A DNA stretch of 21,829 nucleotides from a virus, in the IMG/VR virus record IMGVR_UViG_3300042731_005223, positions 1 to 21,829 of that record. The stretch is one strand, 5' to 3'. Shown one piece after another: positions 1-5,928 of this stretch. The notes beneath the pieces are model-generated. The model ran no database searches and was not told the DNA's origin. It was given only the letters and a program-made list of their open reading frames with translations. Both the position numbers and the translations under genes were made by a program. Position 1 is the first letter of the stretch; each line of letters starts with the position of its first letter.

Positions 1-74
1 AAAAAAAAGCTAAAGTTTTATTTCCAAATGCCGATAATAATATTAAAGGGAACAAATACCTAAAAGGGAGATAA
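1..74 (+). CDS. C-terminal end of an upstream gene (partial)
   Basis: Two frames are open from the window edge. The frame starting at base 3 runs about 23 codons to a TAA at 72-74 and ends in KGNKYLKGR. Its composition looks like real protein (mixed Asn, Asp, Ala, Lys). The frame starting at base 1 stops at 61-63. The base-3 frame is preferred because its end overlaps the ribosome binding site (AAAGGGAG) of the next gene, as is common in phage operons. Nothing can be said of function from this fragment. Confidence 0.4.
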   Translation, partial: KKAKVLFPNADNNIKGNKYLKGR

Positions 75-76
75 AA

Positions 77-364
77 ATGAAAGTTATAGTTAAGGGAGAG
101 CACTCAGACGGTTTAGCGGACGTTAGTAAAATTTTTAACAATGAGCACGATGGACAGGCACAAGCCTTAGTCGGGGAACTTACCCATTTAGGCTATAATA
201 ATGTACGGATTGAACCGTATACGCCTGTAACTCACCATTTAGACGTTACCGATGATACCGAAATGATGTGCGCCGAATGTTGCTCAGTTACCACAATGGC
301 GGAATTAACGGAGTTAGAAGGTTGCCCCAGTTGTCGAAGCCATAAGGTTTTTGCTATTAACTAA
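77..364 (+). CDS. Small zinc-ribbon protein, function unknown
   Basis: A 95-residue protein with two CxxC knuckles near its C-terminus: C65/C68 (with an extra C69) and C83/C86. This spacing is typical of a zinc ribbon that binds one Zn ion. The N-terminal 60 residues carry no recognised domain and contain several His and acidic residues. The start is well placed, with AAAGGGAG about 8 bases upstream. It is followed by a second small zinc-ribbon gene with the same style of ribosome binding site, so the two probably share a transcript. Small zinc-ribbon proteins of this kind are common in phage accessory regions, where many bind nucleic acid or host proteins. That role is a guess here. Confidence 0.75.
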   Translation: MKVIVKGEHSDGLADVSKIFNNEHDGQAQALVGELTHLGYNNVRIEPYTPVTHHLDVTDDTEMMCAECCSVTTMAELTELEGCPSCRSHKVFAIN

Positions 365-389
365 AAAATAAATAAAGGGAGATACTAAA

Positions 390-614
390 ATGTGTGGACC
401 GAGATTAGGCGTTACAAACGGATTCGATGATTTTGATACCCAAATTATGGCCGATGAACTTGACCCTACGGATTACGAATTATGGTTAGATTTTTGCTCC
501 GGTGCGCTTGAGGACGAAGAAATTGAATGCATTAAATGCGGTGAATTTATTAGCCCATTAGAGCATACCATTAATGACGGACTTTGTCCCTGTTGCGGAA
601 GTCGGCTTGATTAG
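390..614 (+). CDS. Small acidic zinc-ribbon protein, function unknown
   Basis: A 74-residue, strongly acidic protein. The N-terminal half is rich in Asp and Glu. The C-terminal half carries paired cysteines at C47/C50 (CIKCG) and C66/C69 (CPCCG), a classic zinc-ribbon arrangement with about 15 residues between knuckles. The start has AAAGGGAG upstream. It lies 25 bases after another zinc-ribbon gene, but outside the cysteine pairs the two share no obvious sequence. The acidic body could mimic nucleic acid or bind a basic partner; this is speculation. Confidence 0.75.
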   Translation: MCGPRLGVTNGFDDFDTQIMADELDPTDYELWLDFCSGALEDEEIECIKCGEFISPLEHTINDGLCPCCGSRLD

Positions 615-627
615 AAGGAGATAAAAA

Positions 628-792
628 ATGTTTTATGGAATAGTTGTTTTAATTGCAGCCGGTTGGTTAATCATACCGACTTTTATCTTACATACGAGAA
701 ATTTTATATCAGCATTGATTTTTAAAGTCGTTCCTTTTACTATCGGGATGTTTTGTCTGTATGTGGGTTTGAAATTAATCGGATTTATTTAA
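628..792 (+). CDS. Tiny membrane protein, two predicted helices
   Basis: A 54-residue open frame starting at ATG 628 with an AGAAGGAG ribosome binding site, in series with the two zinc-ribbon genes. Translation gives two hydrophobic stretches, residues about 3-20 (ending in IPTFIL) and about 28-53 (KVVPFTIGMF to the C-terminal GFI), separated by a short polar turn (HTRNF). This fits a small inner-membrane hairpin protein. Possible roles for such phage proteins include holin-like or superinfection-exclusion functions, but nothing in the sequence settles it. No lysis gene is adjacent. Confidence 0.6.
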   Translation: MFYGIVVLIAAGWLIIPTFILHTRNFISALIFKVVPFTIGMFCLYVGLKLIGFI

Positions 793-801
793 AATAATTT
801 G

Positions 802-830
802 TTTACAACTGGTAAAAAGTGTTATATAAT
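802..830 (+). promoter_or_regulatory. Sigma70-type promoter upstream of the 88-residue gene
   Basis: TTTACA at 802-807 and a perfect TATAAT at 825-830 are separated by 17 bases, the ideal spacing. Transcription should start near 837, just before the ribosome binding site AGGAG of the gene at 854. The block TTTGTTTACAnnTG (798-811) is shared with the promoter at 19981, which supports both being real. Confidence 0.75.
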
Positions 831-853
831 ACCATAAAATAAAGGAGACTGTA

Positions 854-1120
854 ATGGGAAACCCTTATTACGAAGAATTAGACCTATACCAAGACGAGAT
901 TGATGACTGCTTAGATTGCGCCATAGAAAAAATGCACGAAATGGCCAAAAGGAGCAGAGGGCAAATATCGATGGTAGGTGTTAGGAAAGCACTTGTATTT
1001 TACGGAATTGAAAAGGTTCCCAACATCGTATCCATCGCAGTCGAAAAAATTAAAAGCAAAGGCGTTAGCATAGGAGACGCCATGAACTCCGGTACTCAGC
1101 GAGAGGCCGGAACCCGATAA
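854..1120 (+). CDS. Hypothetical 88-residue protein
   Basis: No family is recognised. The protein is mixed-charge and probably all helical: an acidic N-terminus rich in Tyr and Asp (NPYYEELDLYQDEIDDC), then a Lys/Arg-rich middle (KMHEMAKRSRGQ), then a segment ending in KIKSKGVSIGDAM that could fold as a small helical bundle. The ribosome binding site AGGAG sits 7 bases upstream of ATG 854, and the gene has its own sigma70-like promoter. The last 12 codons or so run into the GC-rich hairpin region that follows, so the 3' end of this gene and the start of the structured RNA overlap. It may be an early gene, judging by the promoter. Confidence 0.65.
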   Translation: MGNPYYEELDLYQDEIDDCLDCAIEKMHEMAKRSRGQISMVGVRKALVFYGIEKVPNIVSIAVEKIKSKGVSIGDAMNSGTQREAGTR

Positions 1121-1128
1121 CTCCCTGA
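1118..1128 (+). repeat. Left copy of 11-bp direct repeat TAACTCCCTGA
   Basis: The 11 bases TAACTCCCTGA occur here and again at 1241-1251, a 123-base offset. The copies bracket most of the GC-rich hairpin segment. The left copy overlaps the stop codon of the preceding gene. Confidence 0.8.
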
Positions 1129-1240
1129 CTGTTGGGCAAGCCGACAGTATAAATAACGGCTTGCATTGCGGCCTAACCGCACGGGCCAGCCTGAAGTGCG
1201 GACGGTATTCTCACTCACCGAGAAAGTAGTGAGACCTCCC

Positions 1241-1251
1241 TAACTCCCTGA
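1241..1251 (+). repeat. Right copy of 11-bp direct repeat TAACTCCCTGA
   Basis: Exact copy of 1118-1128, lying immediately before the terminator hairpin at 1255. It could be a target-site-like duplication around an inserted element, or two equivalent single-stranded motifs of the same RNA. Confidence 0.8.
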
Positions 1252-1254
1252 ATG

Positions 1255-1288
1255 AAGGTGGGCCGGTTTTTGCCCACCTTTATTTTTT
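1255..1288 (+). terminator. Rho-independent terminator
   Basis: A perfect 9-bp stem AAGGTGGGC (1255-1263) / GCCCACCTT (1272-1280) with an 8-base loop, followed by TATTTTTT (1281-1288). It ends the transcript that starts from the promoter at 802-830 and so also the structured RNA segment. Confidence 0.9.
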
Positions 1289-1334
1289 GGTAAATCCTGT
1301 AAAGAAAAAATAAATAACTTAATGAAGGTCTCGC

Positions 1335-1348
1335 TTTACTTCGGTAAA
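1335..1348 (+). other. Small UUCG-tetraloop hairpin
   Basis: TTTAC (1335-1339) and GTAAA (1344-1348) enclose TTCG, giving the stable C(UUCG)G tetraloop in RNA. The stem is only 5 bp and is not followed by a T-tract, so it is not a terminator. It lies between the two terminators and its role is unknown. Confidence 0.5.
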
Positions 1349-1359
1349 CGGATTCAAGT

Positions 1360-1399
1360 CTTTAAGGGCTTTCAACAAAAACCCTTAAAGGCTTTTTTT
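1360..1399 (+). terminator. Second rho-independent terminator
   Basis: A 9-bp stem CTTTAAGGG (1360-1368) / CCCTTAAAG (1382-1390) with a 13-base loop, followed by GC and seven T (1393-1399). With the terminator at 1255 it insulates the upstream genes from the baseplate operon that begins 30 bases later. It follows that the operon either has a promoter in 1400-1429 or depends on read-through. Confidence 0.8.
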
Positions 1400-1405
1400 G
1401 TTGGA

Positions 1406-1413
1406 TATAAATA
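1406..1413 (+). promoter_or_regulatory. T4-type late promoter TATAAATA
   Basis: TATAAATA is the exact T4 late-promoter consensus, recognised by gp55 without a -35 element. It sits between a terminator and the first baseplate gene, where a promoter is required. By T4 geometry transcription would begin near 1419, leaving a very short leader with the GGAG ribosome binding site (1421-1424) almost at the 5' end. A gp55-like sigma factor is encoded at 20875, which supports this reading. The overlapping AATAAATA (1413-1420) is a weaker alternative. Confidence 0.65.
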
Positions 1414-1429
1414 ATAAATAGGAGTACTT

Positions 1430-1822
1430 ATGGGTCAAACCACTAAAGTCGATGAAAGTTATTTTGAATTAACGGGTATAAAATTAGCCCCAACGTCTCA
1501 ATTGCGGTTATTTGATGTAATGTTAGATACCGACAGGGAGACTAAATTTCTTAATATATTTAAAAATTATAGTGTTAATCAGGATATTTTAACCAATGTT
1601 AACTTTTTTGATACATATGAAGTTGAGGGTGAAGGGGAAGCGTGGTTAGATAATATATCCTTTGATGTTTATGGTACGCCTTTTTTATGGTGGGTGATAG
1701 CCATTTTTAACGATATAAGCAATCCTTTTGAAGAGTTAGAACCCGGTTCAAACTTAACAATCCTTAAACCTTCATATCTGTATACGTTATTTAAAGATAT
1801 TGAGGCAATTGCGGAGTTATAA
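1430..1822 (+). CDS. Baseplate wedge protein, gp53-like
   Basis: A 130-residue protein that resembles the gp53 baseplate wedge family of T4-like phages. The family trait seen here is the segment at residues about 82-112 (GTPFLWWVIAIFNDISNPFE, then a Gly-Ser turn and NLTILKP), where gp53 proteins have a Trp-rich helix followed by 'N-I-x-(N/D)-P-F' and a beta strand. T4 gp53 is longer (about 196 residues), so this is a compact form. The start has GGAG 5 bases upstream. It is the first gene of the structural operon and overlaps the next gene by one base (TAATG), consistent with translational coupling to the hub gene. Gp53 joins neighbouring wedges around the hub in T4. Confidence 0.75.
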   Translation: MGQTTKVDESYFELTGIKLAPTSQLRLFDVMLDTDRETKFLNIFKNYSVNQDILTNVNFFDTYEVEGEGEAWLDNISFDVYGTPFLWWVIAIFNDISNPFEELEPGSNLTILKPSYLYTLFKDIEAIAEL

Positions 1823-3132
1823 TGGGAACAAGAGTTGACGGCACAAGGCAGTCGCCACAGACTGGTAATTTAAGCGTAAAAATAGCCATAGATGAGACTC
1901 ATACTGGAATCTTAGATAGTGCAGATTTGGTTAGGTGTTATTTTATTGAGGATATTTTCGGCTTTTGTATGATGGGTAAACTCATTTTTTATGATAGGTC
2001 GGGTTTAATGGAATATGGCCCTTTTACGGGTAATGAAACTATATCGTTGGTTTATGGAACGGAAGAAGAACGAGAAATTGTATTCCACATATGGCGTGTT
2101 AAACGAATTGTACAGGTTAAACAGGGCGGAGTACAATCATCGGATGAAAATTTAATTGAGGTTGTTTTTGTGGATAATTCATATGGTGCAACTTTTGAAC
2201 CTAAATATAGCAGGTCTTTTGGTACGGATAAAACCTATATGGATATAGTAAATCATATCCTTAAAAACATGATAGGATGGCCGACCAATCGTATAAATTT
2301 AGAGCAATCCAATTCTAAACCGATAGAAGGTTTTGTTATTCCATATTGGTCTCCTGCGAAAACTATAAACTGGATATTAAAGCGTTGTATTAGTACGGAA
2401 ACTGCGTCAAGCGGTTATTTATGTTATGGCAATACTTATAATGAGCGGACGATAAATATTCGCACGTTAAATTATCTTTTCGGGGAAAATAATGTTTTAG
2501 ATGATGTTGATTATGTGTTTGGCTCAAGTGATGATAGTTTGAAGAATAAAGTTTTAGAATGGCACGTGGAAGGCGCAAACCGAAATGCGATGGGTAAGGT
2601 TTTAGGTGGAACGTGGAAGGGTTTTAATCCGGCTACCAAAAAATTAATATCAACGAATTATAATTTTACAGAGGGTATAAAAGATACCGTTTTATTAGGC
2701 CGACAAGCCGTTTTGCCTAATATAACCGATGCGACCCTCGGGTCATCGGTTGAAAAGGTAACAGGAGAGGCTTCAGAGGCCGAATTAAAGGCTTTTCTTT
2801 ATGATGAGTGGGCAAGGCAGTATAATCGTCAGAACGCCATTATAATAACCGTTGAGGGTAATGAAAAACGATATGCCGGTCATCAAATTCAAATAAGATG
2901 GCCGAGTGCGGATAAAGTATCACAAATTTACCATAAACAATATCAAGGCAAATATCTTGTTAAAAGTATAACGCATCATTTTACGGCACGAACAAGTGGG
3001 TCATCTTTTAATTATACCCAAAAAATGGTGTTATTAAAGAACGGATTTCAAGATGGGGATGCAATCTCTCTTGTTAATGCGTCTAAACAAAATACTCAAA
3101 CCAGAAATAAGTATACTTTTGTGAGGGCATAA
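1822..3132 (+). CDS. Baseplate central hub protein, gp27/gpD-like
   Basis: A 436-residue protein directly upstream of the OB-fold spike gene, the usual place for the hub that grips the spike and caps the tail tube. The N-terminal ~120 residues are beta-rich (VRCYFIEDIFGFCMMGKLIF, later ISLVYG) and resemble the tube-like barrels of gp27 and P2 gpD hubs. Residues about 145-200 have a helical segment with WSPAKTINWILKRC, typical of the region that follows the first barrel. The C-terminal third has HQIQIRWPSADK and the strand KYLVKSITHHF, which fits the second barrel. The assignment rests on position, length and general pattern, because hub proteins are highly divergent. Both ends overlap neighbours by one base (TAATG). 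Confidence 0.65.
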   Translation: MGTRVDGTRQSPQTGNLSVKIAIDETHTGILDSADLVRCYFIEDIFGFCMMGKLIFYDRSGLMEYGPFTGNETISLVYGTEEEREIVFHIWRVKRIVQVKQGGVQSSDENLIEVVFVDNSYGATFEPKYSRSFGTDKTYMDIVNHILKNMIGWPTNRINLEQSNSKPIEGFVIPYWSPAKTINWILKRCISTETASSGYLCYGNTYNERTINIRTLNYLFGENNVLDDVDYVFGSSDDSLKNKVLEWHVEGANRNAMGKVLGGTWKGFNPATKKLISTNYNFTEGIKDTVLLGRQAVLPNITDATLGSSVEKVTGEASEAELKAFLYDEWARQYNRQNAIIITVEGNEKRYAGHQIQIRWPSADKVSQIYHKQYQGKYLVKSITHHFTARTSGSSFNYTQKMVLLKNGFQDGDAISLVNASKQNTQTRNKYTFVRA

Positions 3133-3932
3133 TGATTAAAGATGAAGCGAGAGATGTCCGGCCAATGACCGGAAATTTGAATAAATTTTATAGGGGTGTG
3201 GTTGAGGATAATAATGACCCCTTAAAAAAAGGTCGAGTTCGGGTAAGAATTTGGGGAATACATACGCCTAATAAAACCAAATCTGTTAAGGACGGTATAC
3301 CATCAGAAGAACTTCCGTGGGCAGAACCTTGTTTACCTGTTATGGAAGGCGGCATATCGGGCTTCGGGATGTTTGGGGTTCCGGTTAAAGGTTCTCACGT
3401 TATGTTGTTTTTTGAAAATGGGCATATAATGCAACCACGATATTTTGCGAGTATGCCGGGATTTCCAACGGAAGCTGCGAATGCGTCCGAGGGTTTTAAT
3501 GACCCTGATGGTGTTTATCCGACTTCTCATAGATTAAATCAACCGGATTGGCATCGGTTAGCACGGGGATTGCCGGGGGCAACTTTAGTCGAGACTAAAA
3601 ATTCTATGAGAGATGCTATTGAACCACCTTCACCATATGCGGCCGAATATCCGCATAATTTCGTTTTTGCGACTCATGGCGGAGTTGTTATAGAACTGGA
3701 TTCAACACCGGGGGAAGAAAGATTACATTTATATCATCCTTCAAATAGTTATATAGAGATAGATAAAAATGGGAAAACAGTAGTGCGTAGCCAGTCGGAT
3801 AAGGTGGAAGTCGTACTCGGTGAAAAACGTATACATATTAAAAAGGATGATTTTAAACAGGTTGATGCGGATAAGGAAACTCAGGTACAGGGTGACCTTA
3901 CCTATACAGCATCCACGATAAACCTAAACTAA
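3132..3932 (+). CDS. Baseplate spike protein, gp5-like OB-fold, no lysozyme domain
   Basis: The N-terminal domain (residues about 15-125) is an OB-fold of the gp5/VgrG type, with the family signature DPLKKGRVRVRIWG followed by H-T and then LPWAEPCLP, GSHVMLFFENG and a PRYFASMPG strand. From residue about 175 a short beta-helix stalk follows: THGGVVIELDSTPGEERLHL, then HPSNSYIEI, and repeated short polar strands to the end. T4 gp5 has a lysozyme domain between these parts; here the linker (about residues 125-170) is too short to hold one, so the spike would pierce mechanically. The stalk is brief and lacks the regular VxGxxxxx repeats of T4 gp5. The PAAR protein encoded two genes downstream presumably caps it. 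It is translationally coupled to the hub gene (TAATG). Confidence 0.85.
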   Translation: MIKDEARDVRPMTGNLNKFYRGVVEDNNDPLKKGRVRVRIWGIHTPNKTKSVKDGIPSEELPWAEPCLPVMEGGISGFGMFGVPVKGSHVMLFFENGHIMQPRYFASMPGFPTEAANASEGFNDPDGVYPTSHRLNQPDWHRLARGLPGATLVETKNSMRDAIEPPSPYAAEYPHNFVFATHGGVVIELDSTPGEERLHLYHPSNSYIEIDKNGKTVVRSQSDKVEVVLGEKRIHIKKDDFKQVDADKETQVQGDLTYTASTINLN

Positions 3933-3941
3933 GGAGTAAAT

Positions 3942-4658
3942 ATGGGAGCATTAGCGTTAAATCCATGTGAAAATTTAAACAGGTCGGTAGACGCAAAAAT
4001 AGGGGAACTGGAGCAGAAGGGCGTACTTTTAAAATCACAGATTAGGGCTTTTAAGGATACGTTAGCCAGTTATGCCGAAGCACCTTCAACTGACGAGGCT
4101 TTAAATGCAGCAATCGCAGGTGCAACGGTAGATGATACAGATGCCGGTCAAACGGCTATCGGGAATATACGGAATTTTACCGGAACTTGTTTAGATAGGG
4201 TTTATAATGAAGCCCGGATAGCGACCACAAATATGGACGCTTTTATTAGGGATAGCGTAGACGACCTTACAAGCATAGTGGCGTTACCAGAGGCCAATTT
4301 GTTATCACCTTTAAGAAGCGTCAGGGAAGCACTTGGTGTAGCAGGGTTATCGGAATTATTAGCCGATATTGATAGCGCACTTGGGTGTTTAGCGGAGCGC
4401 AGTGAGTTAGATGAGTGCCTCGGTTCGCTTGATAATTTTAATGATAGGGTAGATGATGTTTTGAGTTATCTTGGTTTAGGGGAGAATGGGGAATTGGATT
4501 TAGAAAATTTTGTAGACCATTTTGATATCGGTTTAGATGATTCTACTTTAAGCAATTTAGACGGGCTTGACCAACATATGGAAGTTATAAAAGGGGATGC
4601 CCTTGCAAATATTAAAGAAACAATACCGTCCACGGTAAACCCGTTTAATAAATTTTAA
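3942..4658 (+). CDS. Hypothetical acidic helical protein of the baseplate operon
   Basis: A 238-residue protein, not recognised. It is acidic and predicted mostly helical: residues about 14-48 form a likely coiled coil (KIGELEQKGVLLKSQIRAF), and later helices are rich in Leu, Asp and Glu. Four cysteines are spread along it (C9, one near 62, two near 148-158). The ribosome binding site is AAGGAG. Its place between the spike and the PAAR tip suggests a structural or assembly role at the centre of the baseplate, or packaging inside the tube or spike region. This is inference from position only. Confidence 0.7.
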   Translation: MGALALNPCENLNRSVDAKIGELEQKGVLLKSQIRAFKDTLASYAEAPSTDEALNAAIAGATVDDTDAGQTAIGNIRNFTGTCLDRVYNEARIATTNMDAFIRDSVDDLTSIVALPEANLLSPLRSVREALGVAGLSELLADIDSALGCLAERSELDECLGSLDNFNDRVDDVLSYLGLGENGELDLENFVDHFDIGLDDSTLSNLDGLDQHMEVIKGDALANIKETIPSTVNPFNKF

Positions 4659-4673
4659 TAAATAAAGGTAAGT

Positions 4674-4979
4674 ATGAGTAACGTATCAAGAATAGGTGAT
4701 ATAGGTTCAGGTATTTGTTGCGAAGGGTCTAACCATAGCGCAACAGGTATCATAATCACAGGGGCAAATAGTGTATTTGCTGAAGGGATACAGGTAGCCC
4801 GAATAGGTGATATTTTAATATCGACTTCATGTGGTCATGAACGAGTGGGAACAATAATTGATGGTTCTGGGACGGTATTTGCCGAGGGTTCAAATGTAGC
4901 CCGAATAGGTGATAGCTTCGATGGGTGTTTTAGTGGCACGATTATTGGCGGAGCAAATACTGTGATTGCAGGGGGATAA
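4674..4979 (+). CDS. PAAR-repeat spike tip protein (gp5.4-like)
   Basis: A 101-residue protein of the PAAR family, which forms a small sharp cone at the tip of contractile-tail spikes and binds one metal ion. The sequence shows the repeated pattern of the family: RIGDIGSG (6-13), VARIGD twice (41-46 and 75-80), and matching strands FAEG (35-38 and 69-72). Candidate metal ligands are H21, C53, H55 and C85. Length matches T4 gp5.4 (97 residues). It probably sits on the end of the gp5-like beta-helix encoded two genes upstream. Its stop is immediately followed by the next ATG (TAAATG). Confidence 0.9.
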   Translation: MSNVSRIGDIGSGICCEGSNHSATGIIITGANSVFAEGIQVARIGDILISTSCGHERVGTIIDGSGTVFAEGSNVARIGDSFDGCFSGTIIGGANTVIAGG

Positions 4980-5516
4980 ATGGGTGATTCTGAAAGTAGG
5001 ACTAAATTAGATGAATTAATAGAAAGTTTGCCGGATACAATAACGCAGTTAGAAACTTCTATTGAAAAAATAGATGACCAAATAGATTTTTTAACAAACG
5101 ACCAAACAGGCGTGAACGAAAGTATGTCTATGATGACAACTGCGGCCTCGGCGTGGATGTTTAGTAAACGAGATAGTATTAATCCAACTTATAGTGTTAT
5201 AACATCGGGTACATGGGGAGTAGATAATTTAACTGATTGGGGGATTGTAAATTCGGCATTTCCGCCCGGAAGCCCAAGTTATAATGTTTATACATCTGGT
5301 CAGGTTACAAGTGCTGGCGGTGATATTCCACAGTATAGACGTCATGAGGATTTTCCAGAGGCATATGACCATATAAATCACGATTTGGGTACTGACGGTA
5401 CTTATGGTATAGCAGATAAAATATCTAAATTAGGCACGGCTAAAACTTTACAGCAAACAAATAAAACAAAATATGAGGGCTTTTTAAAAGCATATACGAG
5501 AAATAGGGATATATAA
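4980..5516 (+). CDS. Hypothetical protein with N-terminal coiled coil
   Basis: A 178-residue protein of unknown family. Residues about 7-45 form a probable coiled coil (LIESLPDTITQLETSIEKID). A Met/Ser-rich stretch (ESMSMMTTAASAWM) follows, then a Gly/Ser/Pro-rich, aromatic region (WGIVNSAFPPGSPSYNVY), and a helical basic C-terminus. It starts at the ATG abutting the PAAR stop, with the GGGGG of the preceding codons as ribosome binding site. Its location between the PAAR tip and gp25 suggests another baseplate component, perhaps a wedge-to-hub connector. That is positional inference. Confidence 0.65.
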   Translation: MGDSESRTKLDELIESLPDTITQLETSIEKIDDQIDFLTNDQTGVNESMSMMTTAASAWMFSKRDSINPTYSVITSGTWGVDNLTDWGIVNSAFPPGSPSYNVYTSGQVTSAGGDIPQYRRHEDFPEAYDHINHDLGTDGTYGIADKISKLGTAKTLQQTNKTKYEGFLKAYTRNRDI

Positions 5517-5518
5517 TA

Positions 5519-5917
5519 ATGGCAAGAACTTCAGTTTATTCTGACGTAGATATTGAATTATCTAAACAAACGGACGGTGATGTTACTAAAGAAACTAACC
5601 TTGATGCGATTATTAATAGTCTTACAAATATCGTAGCGACTATGCAGGGTTCACGCAGGATGTTGCCGGAATTTGCTCAAGATTTATGGAATTTGCTTTT
5701 TGAACCGTTAGACGATGAAACGGCGCGGCAAATTGGCGAAAGGCTTTTAGAGGCGGTCCGTATTTGGGATAACAGGGTTGAGGTTACTTTAATTAATATG
5801 TCCCCTGATTATGACCAAAATACATATAAATGTAGCATGAATTTTAGAATAAAAACGATTAGACAAGAAGTAGAGGAGACGGAGCAAACTATTGATTTTG
5901 TTCTGTATGCTCAATAA
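5519..5917 (+). CDS. Baseplate wedge protein, gp25-like (GPW/gp25 family)
   Basis: A 132-residue protein of the gp25/W family, the small conserved wedge component of nearly all contractile injection systems. The family pattern is visible: a helix with GSRRMLPEFAQDLWNLLFEP (44-63), the helix DDETARQIGERLLEAV (65-80), then W83 followed by a strand pair. In this family the turn after the Trp is usually Glu-Pro-Arg (the EPR motif). Here it is D84-N85-R86, keeping only the Arg. T4 gp25 has the same length. It lies just before the gp6/J-like gene, the standard order in contractile tails. Confidence 0.85.
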   Translation: MARTSVYSDVDIELSKQTDGDVTKETNLDAIINSLTNIVATMQGSRRMLPEFAQDLWNLLFEPLDDETARQIGERLLEAVRIWDNRVEVTLINMSPDYDQNTYKCSMNFRIKTIRQEVEETEQTIDFVLYAQ

Positions 5918-5928
5918 TTGGAGGCAAA

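Larger units (their letters stand above)
1085..1251 (+). ncRNA. Candidate structured RNA with mutually exclusive hairpins
   Basis: This segment is far richer in G and C than its surroundings and is dense in perfect stems. They are: 1088-1092 with 1107-1111 (TCCGG/CCGGA); 1128-1135 with 1141-1148 (ACTGTTGG/CCGACAGT, one G-U, 5-base loop); 1136-1143 with 1157-1164 (GCAAGCCG/CGGCTTGC); 1168-1171 with 1177-1180 (GCGG/CCGC); 1177-1182 with 1196-1201 (CCGCAC/GTGCGG); and 1209-1215 with 1228-1234 (TCTCACT/AGTGAGA). Two pairs of these compete for the same bases, so alternative folds are possible. A strong terminator follows at 1255. It matches no riboswitch, ribozyme, tRNA or tmRNA that I recognise. 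It could be a 3' UTR-derived RNA, a switch or the remnant of a small element. Function is unknown. Confidence 0.45.

Noticed and set aside
1-63. Open frame from base 1 to the TAA at 61-63 as the end of the upstream gene
   Set aside because: Its translation is less protein-like (long run of Ile after Met-Pro) than the frame starting at base 3, which ends at 72-74 over the next ribosome binding site. Not excluded.
1085-1251. tRNA, tmRNA, group I intron or known self-cutting ribozyme in the GC-rich segment
   Set aside because: No T-loop GTTCRANNC, no CCA end, no tmRNA tag reading frame, no group I P/Q/R/S core and no complete hammerhead (CUGANGA with GAAA) or twister core was found. It is left as an unclassified structured RNA.
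2390-2578. Opposite-strand open frame in the hub gene
   Set aside because: Shadow of a clearly coding + strand gene; no ribosome binding site and low-complexity, His/Tyr-rich translation. The same holds for 3333-3530, 6401-6595, 10656-10844, 15824-16033, 19496-19708 and 20255-20458.
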